Shown here in pieces: positions 1 through 7,991 of a DNA stretch of 39,536 nucleotides. Position numbers and translations under genes: made by a program. This DNA is from JBLNDG01 sp050261415 (lineage in GTDB: Bacteria > Bacillota > Clostridia > Lutisporales > Lutisporaceae). The notes below the pieces were generated by a model. It worked only from the letters and a program-made list of their open reading frames with translations, made no database searches and was not told where the DNA came from. Each line of letters begins with the position of its first letter. Within the stretch, counting starts at the first letter, position 1. Location of the stretch: positions 1-39,536 of the forward strand of contig JBLNDG010000139.1 in NCBI GenBank assembly GCA_050261415.1. The letters are read 5' to 3'.

Positions 1-52
1 TTTCCGATGTGGGCCCACGAAACAAGTTCGTTACACCCACAACATCAATGTA

Positions 53-74
53 AGGTTTTCCTATGGGAAAACCT
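53..74. repeat. Small perfect hairpin, function unknown
   Basis: A 9-bp inverted repeat (AGGTTTTCC at 53-61, GGAAAACCT at 66-74) with a 4-nt loop. Neither strand carries a T-run directly after it, so it is not a convincing terminator. The rest of 1-107 shows no gene or other recognisable element. Confidence 0.4.
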
Positions 75-107
75 CCAGTGTGACACTTTCCGTTAAATGC
101 ATTTCAT

Positions 108-153
108 AAAAGGCTTCCTTATTTATTAAAATGCTTCAATAGAAGCCTTTTTT
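108..153. terminator. Terminator hairpin downstream of folC
   Basis: A 10-bp stem (AAAAGGCTTC at 108-117 paired with GAAGCCTTTT at 142-151) lies just past the folC stop. On the folC strand it is followed by four T and on the plus strand by six, so it may work in both directions. Confidence 0.65.
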
Positions 154-156
154 ATA

Positions 157-1449
157 TTATTTGCCGTTCAAATACTGGTATGCACTACCTGCAAGGTACA
201 GAGACCCACAGATGCAAATCATACTGTCACTGTCATACATTGTTTTTGCCTTTTCTATTGCCTTGATAATATCAGGCTCTGCGCTGACATTACTGCAATA
301 GGGCCTAATGTTATCAGCCATAGCCGCTGCATCCAGTGCCCTGCTGCTGACAGGTTCAGTAGCAATAGCTGCATGAGCCATTGGCATGAGCTTTCCTATT
401 GCATATTTATAGGCTTTATCCTTTAACATCCCCATAACAAATATAATTTTCTTATTCCCAAAGTACTTGGCTAATGCCGCCTGCAGAGAATCTATGCCTT
501 CCTCATTATGAGCTCCGTCAATGAGGATTAAAGGCTCCCCGCTCATTATGCTCAACCGGCAGGGCCACTTTACAGTCTCAATCCCTTTTCTGATACTCTC
601 TTCACTTACCCTGTAACCCTTCTTATCCAGCTCAGCAATCGCAGTCAATGAGGTCGCCGTGTTTTTTAGCTGGTGATCACCTATCAGAGGTAGCTTTATA
701 TTCCTGATTGAGTAATCTCCATATGTGAAGTCTATAAGCTGTCCTTCTGTACTGTAGTCTATAAGCTTGACTGCTCCTGCATCCACTTTGACAAGATTTG
801 CATTTTCCGCTTTGCTTGTTTCCTCTATTACCGCTTCTGCTTCCTTGTATGTTTGCGGATACATTATGACTGTTGAATCCTTCTTTATTATTCCTGCCTT
901 TTCTGATGCTATCTCCTCTATTGTATTCCCGAGTATATCCATATGGTCATAGCTGATCGATGCTATTACAGAGAGTATGGGATTTATAACATTAGTAGCA
1001 TCATATCTTCCTCCCAGCCCTACTTCGATAACAGCAAAATCAACCTTTTTACGTTCAAAATACAAAAGCGCCATAGCAGTGTACATTTCAAACTGAGTCG
1101 GCTCTTCCAAGCCGTTTTCCTTCATGTACTTTACCATTTCTATGACTTCAAGTGCATATTTCACAAAATCCTCTTCCGATATCTCCTTACCGTCTATCAT
1201 CATTCTCTCGGTATTTTTATAAAGGTGAGGCGAAATATACATCCCCGTCTTATAGCCCGCGCAGCCCAGAACATTGGCAATCATTGCAGTAGTTGACCCC
1301 TTGCCGTTGGTTCCTGCTATATGCACAGTCTTGACGTTCTTTTGGGGGTTACTCAGGAGCTCGAGCAATTTGGCTGTTCTTGCAAGCCCCGGCCTGCACC
1401 CGAATTTCATTGAGGTTTCTATGTAGTTTACTACTTCATTATAGTTCAT
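157..1449 (-). CDS. folC: Bifunctional folylpolyglutamate synthase / dihydrofolate synthase
   Basis: A 430-residue Mur-ligase-family enzyme that adds L-glutamate to dihydropteroate or to reduced folates, using ATP, in the cytoplasm. The N-terminal P-loop AGTNGKGST is at residues 45-53. Next come the family's SPHL stretch, the EVGLGGRYDATN segment and the C-terminal ligase part with IDGAHN. The length fits the family (about 420-440). The ATG has a GAGGTG ribosome site six bases upstream. It lies downstream of valS on the same strand but is separated from it by a strong hairpin, so it may be only partly co-transcribed. valS-folC linkage is common in Firmicutes. Confidence 0.96.
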   Translation of the reverse strand: MNYNEVVNYIETSMKFGCRPGLARTAKLLELLSNPQKNVKTVHIAGTNGKGSTTAMIANVLGCAGYKTGMYISPHLYKNTERMMIDGKEISEEDFVKYALEVIEMVKYMKENGLEEPTQFEMYTAMALLYFERKKVDFAVIEVGLGGRYDATNVINPILSVIASISYDHMDILGNTIEEIASEKAGIIKKDSTVIMYPQTYKEAEAVIEETSKAENANLVKVDAGAVKLIDYSTEGQLIDFTYGDYSIRNIKLPLIGDHQLKNTATSLTAIAELDKKGYRVSEESIRKGIETVKWPCRLSIMSGEPLILIDGAHNEEGIDSLQAALAKYFGNKKIIFVMGMLKDKAYKYAIGKLMPMAHAAIATEPVSSRALDAAAMADNIRPYCSNVSAEPDIIKAIEKAKTMYDSDSMICICGSLYLAGSAYQYLNGK

Positions 1450-1475
1450 ATTTCACACCTCATACGCATATCAAT

Positions 1476-1508
1476 AAAAGCTCGGAGGCATCGAGCCTCC
1501 TCGCTTTT
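1476..1508 (-). terminator. Terminator between valS and folC
   Basis: On the minus strand two 6-bp stems (AAAAGC/GCTTTT outside, GGAGGC/GCCTCC inside) are separated by a GA/GA internal loop. The loop is TCGAT and the hairpin ends in TTTTATT. It sits 27 nt upstream of the folC start, so it should reduce valS read-through into folC. Confidence 0.7.
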
Positions 1509-1543
1509 GACTGATTCTACTTTGGTAGAATGTCCACTAATAA

Positions 1544-1574
1544 CACTGCAAAAGGCTTTATGCCCTTTGCAGTG
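1544..1574 (-). terminator. Second hairpin directly after valS
   Basis: Inverted repeat of about 13 bp (CACTGC... at 1544 with ...GCAGTG ending at 1574) just after the valS stop. On the valS strand the trailing sequence is TTATTAGT, a weak T-tract, so it is either a weak terminator or a 3' end stabiliser. Confidence 0.5.
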
Positions 1575-1600
1575 CCGCTTCAACTTAGTATTCCTCTCTA

Positions 1601-4258
1601 CTATTTCTTCAGTGCATTTATCCTTTCGAGTACCTTACCCATCATGTCCTGGTACTTCTTTTCCTTAGCTTTTTCTTCTTCAATTACGCTTTGCGGAGCC
1701 TTTGAAATGAAGCCCTGGTTGTTAAGCTTTCCCCTAACCCTCTGGAGTTCCTTTTCAAGGCTTTCCCTGTCCTTATTGAGCCTTTCGATTTCTTTTTCAA
1801 AATCTACAAGGTCCTCAAGAGGAAGATACATCTCAGCACCGTTCATAACTACCGATACTGCGCCTTCCGGAATACCGGCCTTATCTCTCAATACAGCCAC
1901 TTCAGAAGCTGATGCAAGCCTCTCAAAGTATGTCTTTCCTTCCTCCAAAGCTCTCCTGATGTCTTCGTTTGCTGTTACAACCATAACTTTCGCTTTTCTG
2001 GATGGAACAACGTTCATCTCAGCCCTTACATTTCTGATTCCCTTGATGGCTTCCATTACAATTTCCATCTTCTTTTCTTCTTCCGGCATATTAGCAGCTT
2101 CGTTGTATTCCGGCCATTTTGAAATCACAATGGATTCATATTCAGAAGGAAGATGCTGGAACATTTCCTCGGTAATAAAAGGCATGAACGGATGTAAAAG
2201 CTGCATAGTGCCTCTCAGTATATCGCAAAGCGTTATCTGTGCTGCAAGCTTAGCAGCTTCATTGTCCCCGTACAGTCTTGCCTTTACCAGCTCAATATAC
2301 CAGTCGCAGAATTCTGACCACATGAAATCATATAATTTCTGTGCAGCGATACCGAGTTCAAATTTTTCCATATTTTCTGTAACTTCTTTTACTACTGTGT
2401 TGTACCTGCTTATTATCCACTTGTCTGCAGTTGTCAGATTTTCTTTGTATGCCTTCCGATCTGCAGTCCTATACTTTTCAGTATCGAGATTCATAAGAAC
2501 AAACCTTGAAGCATTCCATATCTTATTTGCGAAGTTGCTGTATGCCTCAACCTTTTCCCAGAAGAATCTCATATCATTACCTGGTGAATTGCCTGATATA
2601 AGGTTGAAGCGCAAGGCATCGGCGCCATATTTATCAATTACATCAAGCGGGTCTATGCCGTTTCCGAGGGATTTGCTCATCTTTCTTCCCTCAGAATCCC
2701 TCACAATACCATGTATGAATACATATTTGAAAGGCTCTTCATGCATGTGCTCCAATGCGGAGAATATCATCCTTGCAACCCAGAAGAATATTATATCGTA
2801 GCCGGTAACCAAAACGCTTGTCGGATAGAAGTAATCCAGGTCTTCAGTCCTATCCGGCCAGCCCAAGGTTGAGAACGGCCACAAAGCAGAGCTGAACCAT
2901 GTATCCAGTGTATCCTCATCCTGTTTCATTTTGCCGCCGCACTTGCTGCATGCATGAGGCGCAGTTTTTGATACGATTACTTCACCGCAATCCTGGCAGT
3001 AATACGCAGGTATCCTGTGGCCCCACCACAACTGTCTTGAAATACACCAATCCTGGATGTTCTCCATCCAGTTGTAATAAGTCTTTGAGAACCTGTCCGG
3101 CACAAACTTTACCCGGCCGTCCTTAACTACTTCAATTGCAGGCTCAGCCAGCGGCTTCATCTTTACGAACCATTGCTTGGAAAGTATCGGCTCAATTACA
3201 GTATTACATCTTTGGCAGTGTCCTACATTGTGTTCGTGATCCTTTATCATTACCAGGAGCCCGGCTTCGTCAAGATCGCTGATAATCTGCTTTCTTGCTT
3301 CATATCTATCCATGCCCTCATATCTGCCGCCCAATTTGTTTATTGTTCCGTCATCATTCATAACCCTCGGCATAGACAGATTATGCCTTACTCCTACTTC
3401 GAAGTCGTTGGGGTCATGTGCCGGTGTTATCTTTACAGCACCGGTCCCAAACTCCATATCTACATACTCATCGGCAATTATAGGTATCTCTTTGTTCAAA
3501 AGAGGTAGAATAACTGTTTTGCCTACCAGGTGAGTATATCTCTTATCATTTGGGTTAACTGCTACTGCTGTATCCCCAAGCATTGTTTCCGGTCTTGTCG
3601 TTGCGATTTCAATGAATTCCCCGCTGTCTTTAACCGGATATTTTATATGCCAGAAATAGCCCTTTTCGTTATCATAGATTGTTTCTATGTCTGATATTGA
3701 GGTTTTGCAGTTAGGGCACCAGTTTATTATTCTTTCGCCCCTATAAATCAAGCCCTTTTCGTAAAGCCTTATGAAAACCTCCGCGACTGCCCTTGAGCAG
3801 CCCTCATCCAATGTAAACCTTTCCCTCGTCCAGTCACAGGAACTGCCGAGTTTTTTAAGCTGGTTCAGTATTCTTCCGCCATATTCTTTCTTCCAATCCC
3901 ATGCCTTCTCGAGGAATTTTTCCCTTCCGAGGTCGTATTTTGTTTTTCCTTCCTTTGCAAGGTATTCAACTATCTTTGCCTCTGTAGCAATACTTGCATG
4001 GTCGGTGCCGGGAAGCCACAACGTTGCATAACCCTGCATCCTTCTCCATCTGATAAGTATGTCCTGTATGGTATTGTCGAGAGCGTGACCCATATGAAGC
4101 TGGCCTGTTATATTTGGAGGCGGTATTACTATCGTATAGGGTTCTTTGTTTTTGTCAGGGACCGGTGTAAAATATCCCTTTTCTACCCATTGTTCATACA
4201 ATTTCTGTTCTACTTGCTTCGGATTATAAGTCTTAGCAATATTTCTAGATTCATCCAT
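1601..4258 (-). CDS. valS: Valyl-tRNA synthetase
   Basis: Class I aminoacyl-tRNA synthetase charging tRNA-Val, 885 residues, the usual length. The HIGH-type motif HMGH is at residues 55-58 after PPPNITGQL. The editing domain follows, then the KMSKS motif in GRKMSKSLGN, the anticodon-binding domain and a C-terminal coiled coil rich in E, K and R, which is typical of ValRS. The frame is open 35 codons further upstream, but that stretch encodes the T-box terminator. The chosen ATG has a GGAGGG ribosome site and begins the conserved N-terminus. Expression is controlled by the T-box leader immediately upstream. Confidence 0.97.
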   Translation of the reverse strand: MDESRNIAKTYNPKQVEQKLYEQWVEKGYFTPVPDKNKEPYTIVIPPPNITGQLHMGHALDNTIQDILIRWRRMQGYATLWLPGTDHASIATEAKIVEYLAKEGKTKYDLGREKFLEKAWDWKKEYGGRILNQLKKLGSSCDWTRERFTLDEGCSRAVAEVFIRLYEKGLIYRGERIINWCPNCKTSISDIETIYDNEKGYFWHIKYPVKDSGEFIEIATTRPETMLGDTAVAVNPNDKRYTHLVGKTVILPLLNKEIPIIADEYVDMEFGTGAVKITPAHDPNDFEVGVRHNLSMPRVMNDDGTINKLGGRYEGMDRYEARKQIISDLDEAGLLVMIKDHEHNVGHCQRCNTVIEPILSKQWFVKMKPLAEPAIEVVKDGRVKFVPDRFSKTYYNWMENIQDWCISRQLWWGHRIPAYYCQDCGEVIVSKTAPHACSKCGGKMKQDEDTLDTWFSSALWPFSTLGWPDRTEDLDYFYPTSVLVTGYDIIFFWVARMIFSALEHMHEEPFKYVFIHGIVRDSEGRKMSKSLGNGIDPLDVIDKYGADALRFNLISGNSPGNDMRFFWEKVEAYSNFANKIWNASRFVLMNLDTEKYRTADRKAYKENLTTADKWIISRYNTVVKEVTENMEKFELGIAAQKLYDFMWSEFCDWYIELVKARLYGDNEAAKLAAQITLCDILRGTMQLLHPFMPFITEEMFQHLPSEYESIVISKWPEYNEAANMPEEEKKMEIVMEAIKGIRNVRAEMNVVPSRKAKVMVVTANEDIRRALEEGKTYFERLASASEVAVLRDKAGIPEGAVSVVMNGAEMYLPLEDLVDFEKEIERLNKDRESLEKELQRVRGKLNNQGFISKAPQSVIEEEKAKEKKYQDMMGKVLERINALKK

Positions 4259-4287
4259 ATTATTCCCTCCTTTGGTTTGAAGTATTT

Positions 4288-4536
4288 TTAAAAAAATAAA
4301 CCCTTCGTCCAATATTAAGGACGAAGGGCAAACTCGCGGTACCACCTTATTTCCGGCTAACACCGGCTCTCTACACTATAACGGGCAGACCCGCCTGCAG
4401 TTACTCTATTCGCTACAGGAGCTCAGAAGCTACCTTCAACAGTATCAAACCTGGAAAGTCTTTCAGCCTCCGGACTTTCCTCTCTGTAAGGAGATGTCTG
4501 CCTACTCCTCTTCCTCATCACTTCTTACTAAATTAT
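4288..4536 (-). promoter_or_regulatory. T-box riboswitch leader of valS (valine)
   Basis: The minus-strand leader contains the T-box core GGTGGTACCGCGA (4334-4346), whose bulge pairs with the tRNA acceptor end. A terminator follows: CCCTTCGTCC (4301-4310) paired with GGACGAAGGG (4319-4328), then a run of T. Upstream, stem I ends in the segment GAAGGTAGCTTCTGAGC. There GTA at 4431-4433 occupies the specifier position and is a valine codon, matching the downstream gene. Uncharged tRNA-Val should stabilise the antiterminator and switch valS on. Confidence 0.93.
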
Positions 4537-4542
4537 ATATAA

Positions 4543-4571
4543 ATATTATTAAAATTGTGTACATTTGTCAA
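4543..4571 (-). promoter_or_regulatory. Sigma-A type promoter of valS
   Basis: On the minus strand TTGACA (4566-4571), a 17-nt spacer and TAATAT (4543-4548). The predicted start of transcription, near 4536, fits the beginning of the T-box leader. The promoter fills the gap between the pgsA stop and the leader. Confidence 0.75.
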
Positions 4572-4573
4572 TA

Positions 4574-5113
4574 TTATTTTTTTATAGGATCTACCTTATG
4601 CTGTTTTTTTATACTTATATAGTTGTTAAAGTAAACAACTAAAGCAGCAATCGTTACTACTATAAACGCATCCAGAAAAATCTCGCTGTAAGGCAACTCA
4701 AACGTAATCGCAAGAACTGCTACATAAAAAACTATCGTAGAAAGCTTTCCGAACCTATTGGCAGGTACTACAATATCATGGTCATTAAAGAGTGTTAATG
4801 CGCCAAGTATCATAAGCGTTTCTTTTGCAGCCACAATAACGATAACCCATACAGGTATCTGGTTTTTCAAGGTAATGCTAATAAGAACCGTAAGGAGCAT
4901 TAATTTATCAGCCAGCGGATCCAGAACAATTCCAAGCCTGGTAATCAGATTAAACCTCCGCGCGATAAAACCGTCAAGTATATCTGTCAAGCCAGCAGCT
5001 ACAAATATGATTATGGATATCTTAACTCCATTTTTCATTGGAGAAAAGAAATAATATACAAACGCCGGTATCAGCAAAAATCTTATTATAGTCAAAACAT
5101 TAGGAATATTCAT
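4574..5113 (-). CDS. pgsA: CDP-diacylglycerol--glycerol-3-phosphate 3-phosphatidyltransferase
   Basis: Membrane enzyme that makes phosphatidylglycerophosphate, the committed step of phosphatidylglycerol synthesis. The protein has 179 residues with several hydrophobic membrane segments. It carries the complete CDP-alcohol phosphotransferase signature: D47 G48, A51 R52, G61, D65 and D69 (the DG-AR-G-D-D pattern). The ATG is preceded by GAGGTGAG. No clear hairpin lies after the stop; the valS promoter begins within three bases of it. Confidence 0.93.
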   Translation of the reverse strand: MNIPNVLTIIRFLLIPAFVYYFFSPMKNGVKISIIIFVAAGLTDILDGFIARRFNLITRLGIVLDPLADKLMLLTVLISITLKNQIPVWVIVIVAAKETLMILGALTLFNDHDIVVPANRFGKLSTIVFYVAVLAITFELPYSEIFLDAFIVVTIAALVVYFNNYISIKKQHKVDPIKK

Positions 5114-5512
5114 AGCTCACCTCGCAATATCACATTAACACACATTATATGGCAACCCTGGCCTTCTATGTATATACCGGTGAAATGCCGTGTAAATCTG
5201 ATGCACTAATGAGTGGATTTGTTATAATTATGTTCCCCATAAATATACATAAATATTTACTTGTGTCTAAACCATGCACCTGGCGTTTTTTGCACGATAG
5301 AGCAAAGCGTATGTATATATAAATATATTATCATTTGTAGGAATATAAATCCAGAATGTATATTTCAAAAATTTTAATCGGACTGTCACACTATGCCGTA
5401 TCCTGCATAATATGAAAATGATAGCAAAGCTAAAGCCAGTCAGTTCAGTATCTTCAATTCATTTGCACAAAGCAAAACATACAATTACAAATTCTGAAAC
5501 GGGGGGAATTTA
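5114..5512 (+). promoter_or_regulatory. 399-bp intergenic region with a probable promoter for the substrate-binding gene
   Basis: Very AT-rich and without a supportable ORF. The best promoter on the plus strand is CTGTCA (5383-5388), a 17-nt spacer and CATAAT (5406-5411), leaving a leader of about 95 nt. I looked for TPP, SAM and c-di-GMP riboswitch signatures and did not find a convincing one. The ribosome site GGGGGGAA at 5501-5508 serves the gene at 5513. Confidence 0.5.
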
Positions 5513-6532
5513 GTGAAAAAATCAAAAATGCTGGTATCTATTGTCCTGGTTCTTGTATTAGTATTTTCCATGGTTGCTTTTTTTTCGACCGGATGCAGCA
5601 AAACTGAGCTTAAGACAATAAGATTGAATGAGGTTGTACGTTCAATTTTCTATGCACCCCAATACGTTGCAATAAACAAAGGCTTCTTTGAAGAACAGGG
5701 CTTGAAAATAGAATTGTCAACAGGGCAGGGAGCCGATAAAACCATGACTGCACTGCTGTCAGGGCAAGCTGATATCGGATTTGCAGGCCCGGAAGCAAGC
5801 ATCTATGTTTACAATCAAGGCAAGGAAGATTATGCAATCATATTCGCACAGCTCACTCAAAGAGACGGTTCTTTCCTGGTAGCCAGGGAAAAAGACCCGG
5901 ACTTCAGGTGGGAAAAGACCAAAGGCAAAACGATAATCGGTGGGAGACCCGGTGGTGTTCCTGAAATGACATTGGAATACATACTAAAGAAGCATGGTGT
6001 AATACCAGGCAAGGATGTAAATATAATAACAAATCTGCAGTTCACTGCGACCGCAGGGGCATTTAAGAGTGGAACGGGCGATTATGTGGCACTATTCGAG
6101 CCAACTGCTTCCGAACTTGAAAAAGAAAATGCCGGGAGCATTGTATCATCAATCGGCAAAGACAGCGGCCTGATTGCATACACTGCATATTTCACTTCAA
6201 AAAGCTATATGAGCAAGAACCCTGACATTGTTCAGAAGTTTACAAATGCGATTTACAAAGGGCAGCTCTGGGTAAAGGGCCATTCGGCAGAAGAAATTGC
6301 AAAAGAAATAAAACCCTTCTTCCCTGATTCCGATGACCAGATTCTTGTTACAGTAATCAATAGATACAAGGAAATCGGCGCATATTGTGAAAACCCGATT
6401 ACCCCTCCAGGATCATTGGAACTGCTTCAGGAGGTAATGCAGACAGCCGGACAGCTTGATAAAAAGGTTGATGTTGATAATATTTTGAACACGGATTTTG
6501 CAAAAAAAGCAATTGAAACAATAAAAGAATAG
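5513..6532 (+). CDS. ABC transporter substrate-binding lipoprotein, SsuA/THI5-like family
   Basis: Extracellular solute receptor of 339 residues. A charged N-terminus, a hydrophobic core and the lipobox FSTGC give a predicted lipidated Cys at residue 28. The mature part starts with the family pattern of a YAPQYVAINKGFF segment, then an ADIGF segment and a G(R)PGG loop. This matches the NMT1/THI5-like and SsuA/TauA group, which binds sulfonates, nitrate or pyrimidine precursors; the sequence does not settle the substrate. The start is GTG with GGGGGGAA upstream. No permease gene is adjacent. The only matching ATPase in the window is the interrupted gene at 11910. Confidence 0.87.
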   Translation: MKKSKMLVSIVLVLVLVFSMVAFFSTGCSKTELKTIRLNEVVRSIFYAPQYVAINKGFFEEQGLKIELSTGQGADKTMTALLSGQADIGFAGPEASIYVYNQGKEDYAIIFAQLTQRDGSFLVAREKDPDFRWEKTKGKTIIGGRPGGVPEMTLEYILKKHGVIPGKDVNIITNLQFTATAGAFKSGTGDYVALFEPTASELEKENAGSIVSSIGKDSGLIAYTAYFTSKSYMSKNPDIVQKFTNAIYKGQLWVKGHSAEEIAKEIKPFFPDSDDQILVTVINRYKEIGAYCENPITPPGSLELLQEVMQTAGQLDKKVDVDNILNTDFAKKAIETIKE

Positions 6533-6552
6533 ATGACATCCTAAGAAAAGTA

Positions 6553-6583
6553 TAAAGCCAGAGCTCCCCTTACTCTGGTTTTA
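6553..6583. terminator. Convergent terminator between the substrate-binding gene and mnmH
   Basis: Stem CCAGAG (6558-6563) / CTCTGG (6573-6578), extended by AT pairs, followed by TTTTA on the plus strand. It overlaps the last codons of mnmH, so the two converging genes share it. Confidence 0.6.
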
Positions 6584-7601
6584 TGCTTTGCAGCCACTTT
6601 TCTATCTCACTGCAAGCGCTCTCAAGGTCATTCGTATTGACAGTCAAATCAAATTCATATTCCTTCTGCTCATTAAGGTATAGCGGATCATAATACCTTA
6701 TCATCAGATCCTTTGCAACTTCATAATAATTTTCCTTGTTTACAAGCTCAATATATTCGGCTATCCTCTTCTGGGAAATGTGCTTTCCAAGTCTCAGCAG
6801 GGAATTGATTATTTCCTCCTTGCAGTTATCACTCTTTATGTATTCGCCAAGAATGCGCCTTATCCTGGAGTCAAGGCTTCCTTCTGCAAGAATATGTATT
6901 CCTGATTTCATCTTCTGCATTATATAATGGGGAACTACTATATTCCCGATCCTGCTGCTTTCACCTTCAACAAATATCAGACCAGCCTTCCTTTTCCTCA
7001 ATTTATCATGAATGCAGGATTCAAAGTGCTTTTGGCTTGCACCTTTGCCAAGACCGACATCTCCCAGCAACGAACCCCTGTGATTTGCATATTTCTCCAG
7101 GTCAAGCACATCATGCCCGCGGCTTTCAAGGAGTGCAAGCAGCTCTGTTTTCCCGGTACCTGTGTAACCATGAATCACTATATAACTGACTTCTTCGTTC
7201 AGTTTTGGAAGTTCTGCGTTTACAACAGACCTGTAACCCTTATAACCGCCCATAAGCTTGGTTACGCCAAGGCCTATGGAATTGAACAGTGCACAAACCG
7301 AGCTGCTTCTCATGCCGCCTCTCTCACAAAATAAAACGACCCGGCCATGCTTGTCCCTAAGTTCCGATATTTTGCTGTAAAGCTCCGGCAGCCTTTTGGA
7401 TGCATAGTTGATACCAATTTTCTTCGCTTTATCTATACTTTCGTGGTTGTATACCGTACCGATCAGTTTTCTTTCTTTATTTTCAAATATTGGAATGTTT
7501 ACTGCTCCCGGGATGGTACATTCTTCAAATTCTTCCGGGCTTCTCAAATCAACAAGAATGTAATCCCCATCCAGTTCATCGTATTTCAGTGAATTGTACA
7601 T
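6570..7601 (-). CDS. mnmH: tRNA 2-selenouridine synthase (rhodanese plus P-loop)
   Basis: Converts 2-thiouridine at the tRNA wobble position to 2-selenouridine by way of a geranylated intermediate, with selenophosphate as selenium donor. The protein has 343 residues, close to the usual 350-370. The N-terminal rhodanese domain has the catalytic Cys92 in FCERGGMRSS. A C-terminal P-loop GYTGTGKT lies at residues 145-152. The selenophosphate synthase gene selD is not in the window. The gene converges on the substrate-binding gene and is divergent from the ferredoxin gene. Confidence 0.92.
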   Translation of the reverse strand: MYNSLKYDELDGDYILVDLRSPEEFEECTIPGAVNIPIFENKERKLIGTVYNHESIDKAKKIGINYASKRLPELYSKISELRDKHGRVVLFCERGGMRSSSVCALFNSIGLGVTKLMGGYKGYRSVVNAELPKLNEEVSYIVIHGYTGTGKTELLALLESRGHDVLDLEKYANHRGSLLGDVGLGKGASQKHFESCIHDKLRKRKAGLIFVEGESSRIGNIVVPHYIMQKMKSGIHILAEGSLDSRIRRILGEYIKSDNCKEEIINSLLRLGKHISQKRIAEYIELVNKENYYEVAKDLMIRYYDPLYLNEQKEYEFDLTVNTNDLESACSEIEKWLQSIKPE

Positions 7602-7663
7602 TTTTCCTCCAGTGATATTCTTAACATGTGTGATTCTTGTTATTTATGAATTTAACATTATTA

Positions 7664-7709
7664 TTGACATTAAAGTTTATGTATATTATAATACTACCTA
7701 TACGGGGTA
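7664..7709 (+). promoter_or_regulatory. Perfect-consensus promoter with palindromic operator-like element
   Basis: TTGACA at 7664-7669, exactly 17 nt, then TATAAT at 7687-7692: both hexamers and the spacing are consensus. Across the expected start site lies TACC-N7-GGTA (7695-7709, inside CCTATACGGGGTATCC). This resembles G/C-tract operators bound by CsoR/CstR-family repressors. The promoter is seen directly; the operator assignment is inference. Confidence 0.75.
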
Positions 7710-7729
7710 TCCCTATAAGGAGTGATTTT

Positions 7730-7927
7730 ATGAAAAAGGCAAAATTAAACGAAAACAAATGTGATAAGTCGCCCTTCTGCGGCGCTAAAAGAGTATGTCC
7801 AAACAATGCAATATCCTTTGTCAAAGAAGGACTCTTCGGCGGGAAAATAGTAATTGATCAAGAAAAATGTATAGGCTGTTCAAAATGCGTTAACTACTGT
7901 CCGCATGGTGCCATATACATGGGATAA
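7730..7927 (+). CDS. Small ferredoxin-like 4Fe-4S protein
   Basis: A 65-residue cytoplasmic protein. The C-terminal half holds a canonical 4Fe-4S site, C47-x2-C50-x2-C53-x3-C57-P. The N-terminal half has only C11, C17 and C23-P in a C-x5-C-x5-CP arrangement, so the first cluster is either absent or differently ligated. The ATG has AAGGAGTGA upstream. The frame is open further upstream, but that part covers the promoter. It is transcribed alone from a very strong promoter and ends at a hairpin inside the neighbouring gene. Its electron partner is not identifiable here. Confidence 0.87.
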   Translation: MKKAKLNENKCDKSPFCGAKRVCPNNAISFVKEGLFGGKIVIDQEKCIGCSKCVNYCPHGAIYMG

Positions 7928-7961
7928 ATATCCCGGGACAACTTACCCTTAACTAATTTAT

Positions 7962-7991
7962 ATGAATCCCACTACAGGGATTCATTTTTTT
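7962..7991 (+). terminator. Terminator of the ferredoxin gene
   Basis: A 9-bp perfect stem ATGAATCCC / GGGATTCAT with a 6-nt loop and a seven-T tail on the plus strand. It lies over the last codons and stop of the converging amidohydrolase gene, whose Lys-Asn-Glu-Ser end is dictated by the hairpin. Confidence 0.85.

Noticed and set aside
1530..2801. Long plus-strand open frame opposite valS
   Set aside because: It is the shadow of valS: low-complexity Ser/Leu/Phe translation, no ribosome site and no recognisable domain.
5114..5512. Riboswitch upstream of the substrate-binding gene
   Set aside because: A TPP, SAM or c-di-GMP element was considered because of the transporter family, but none of the conserved cores could be found.
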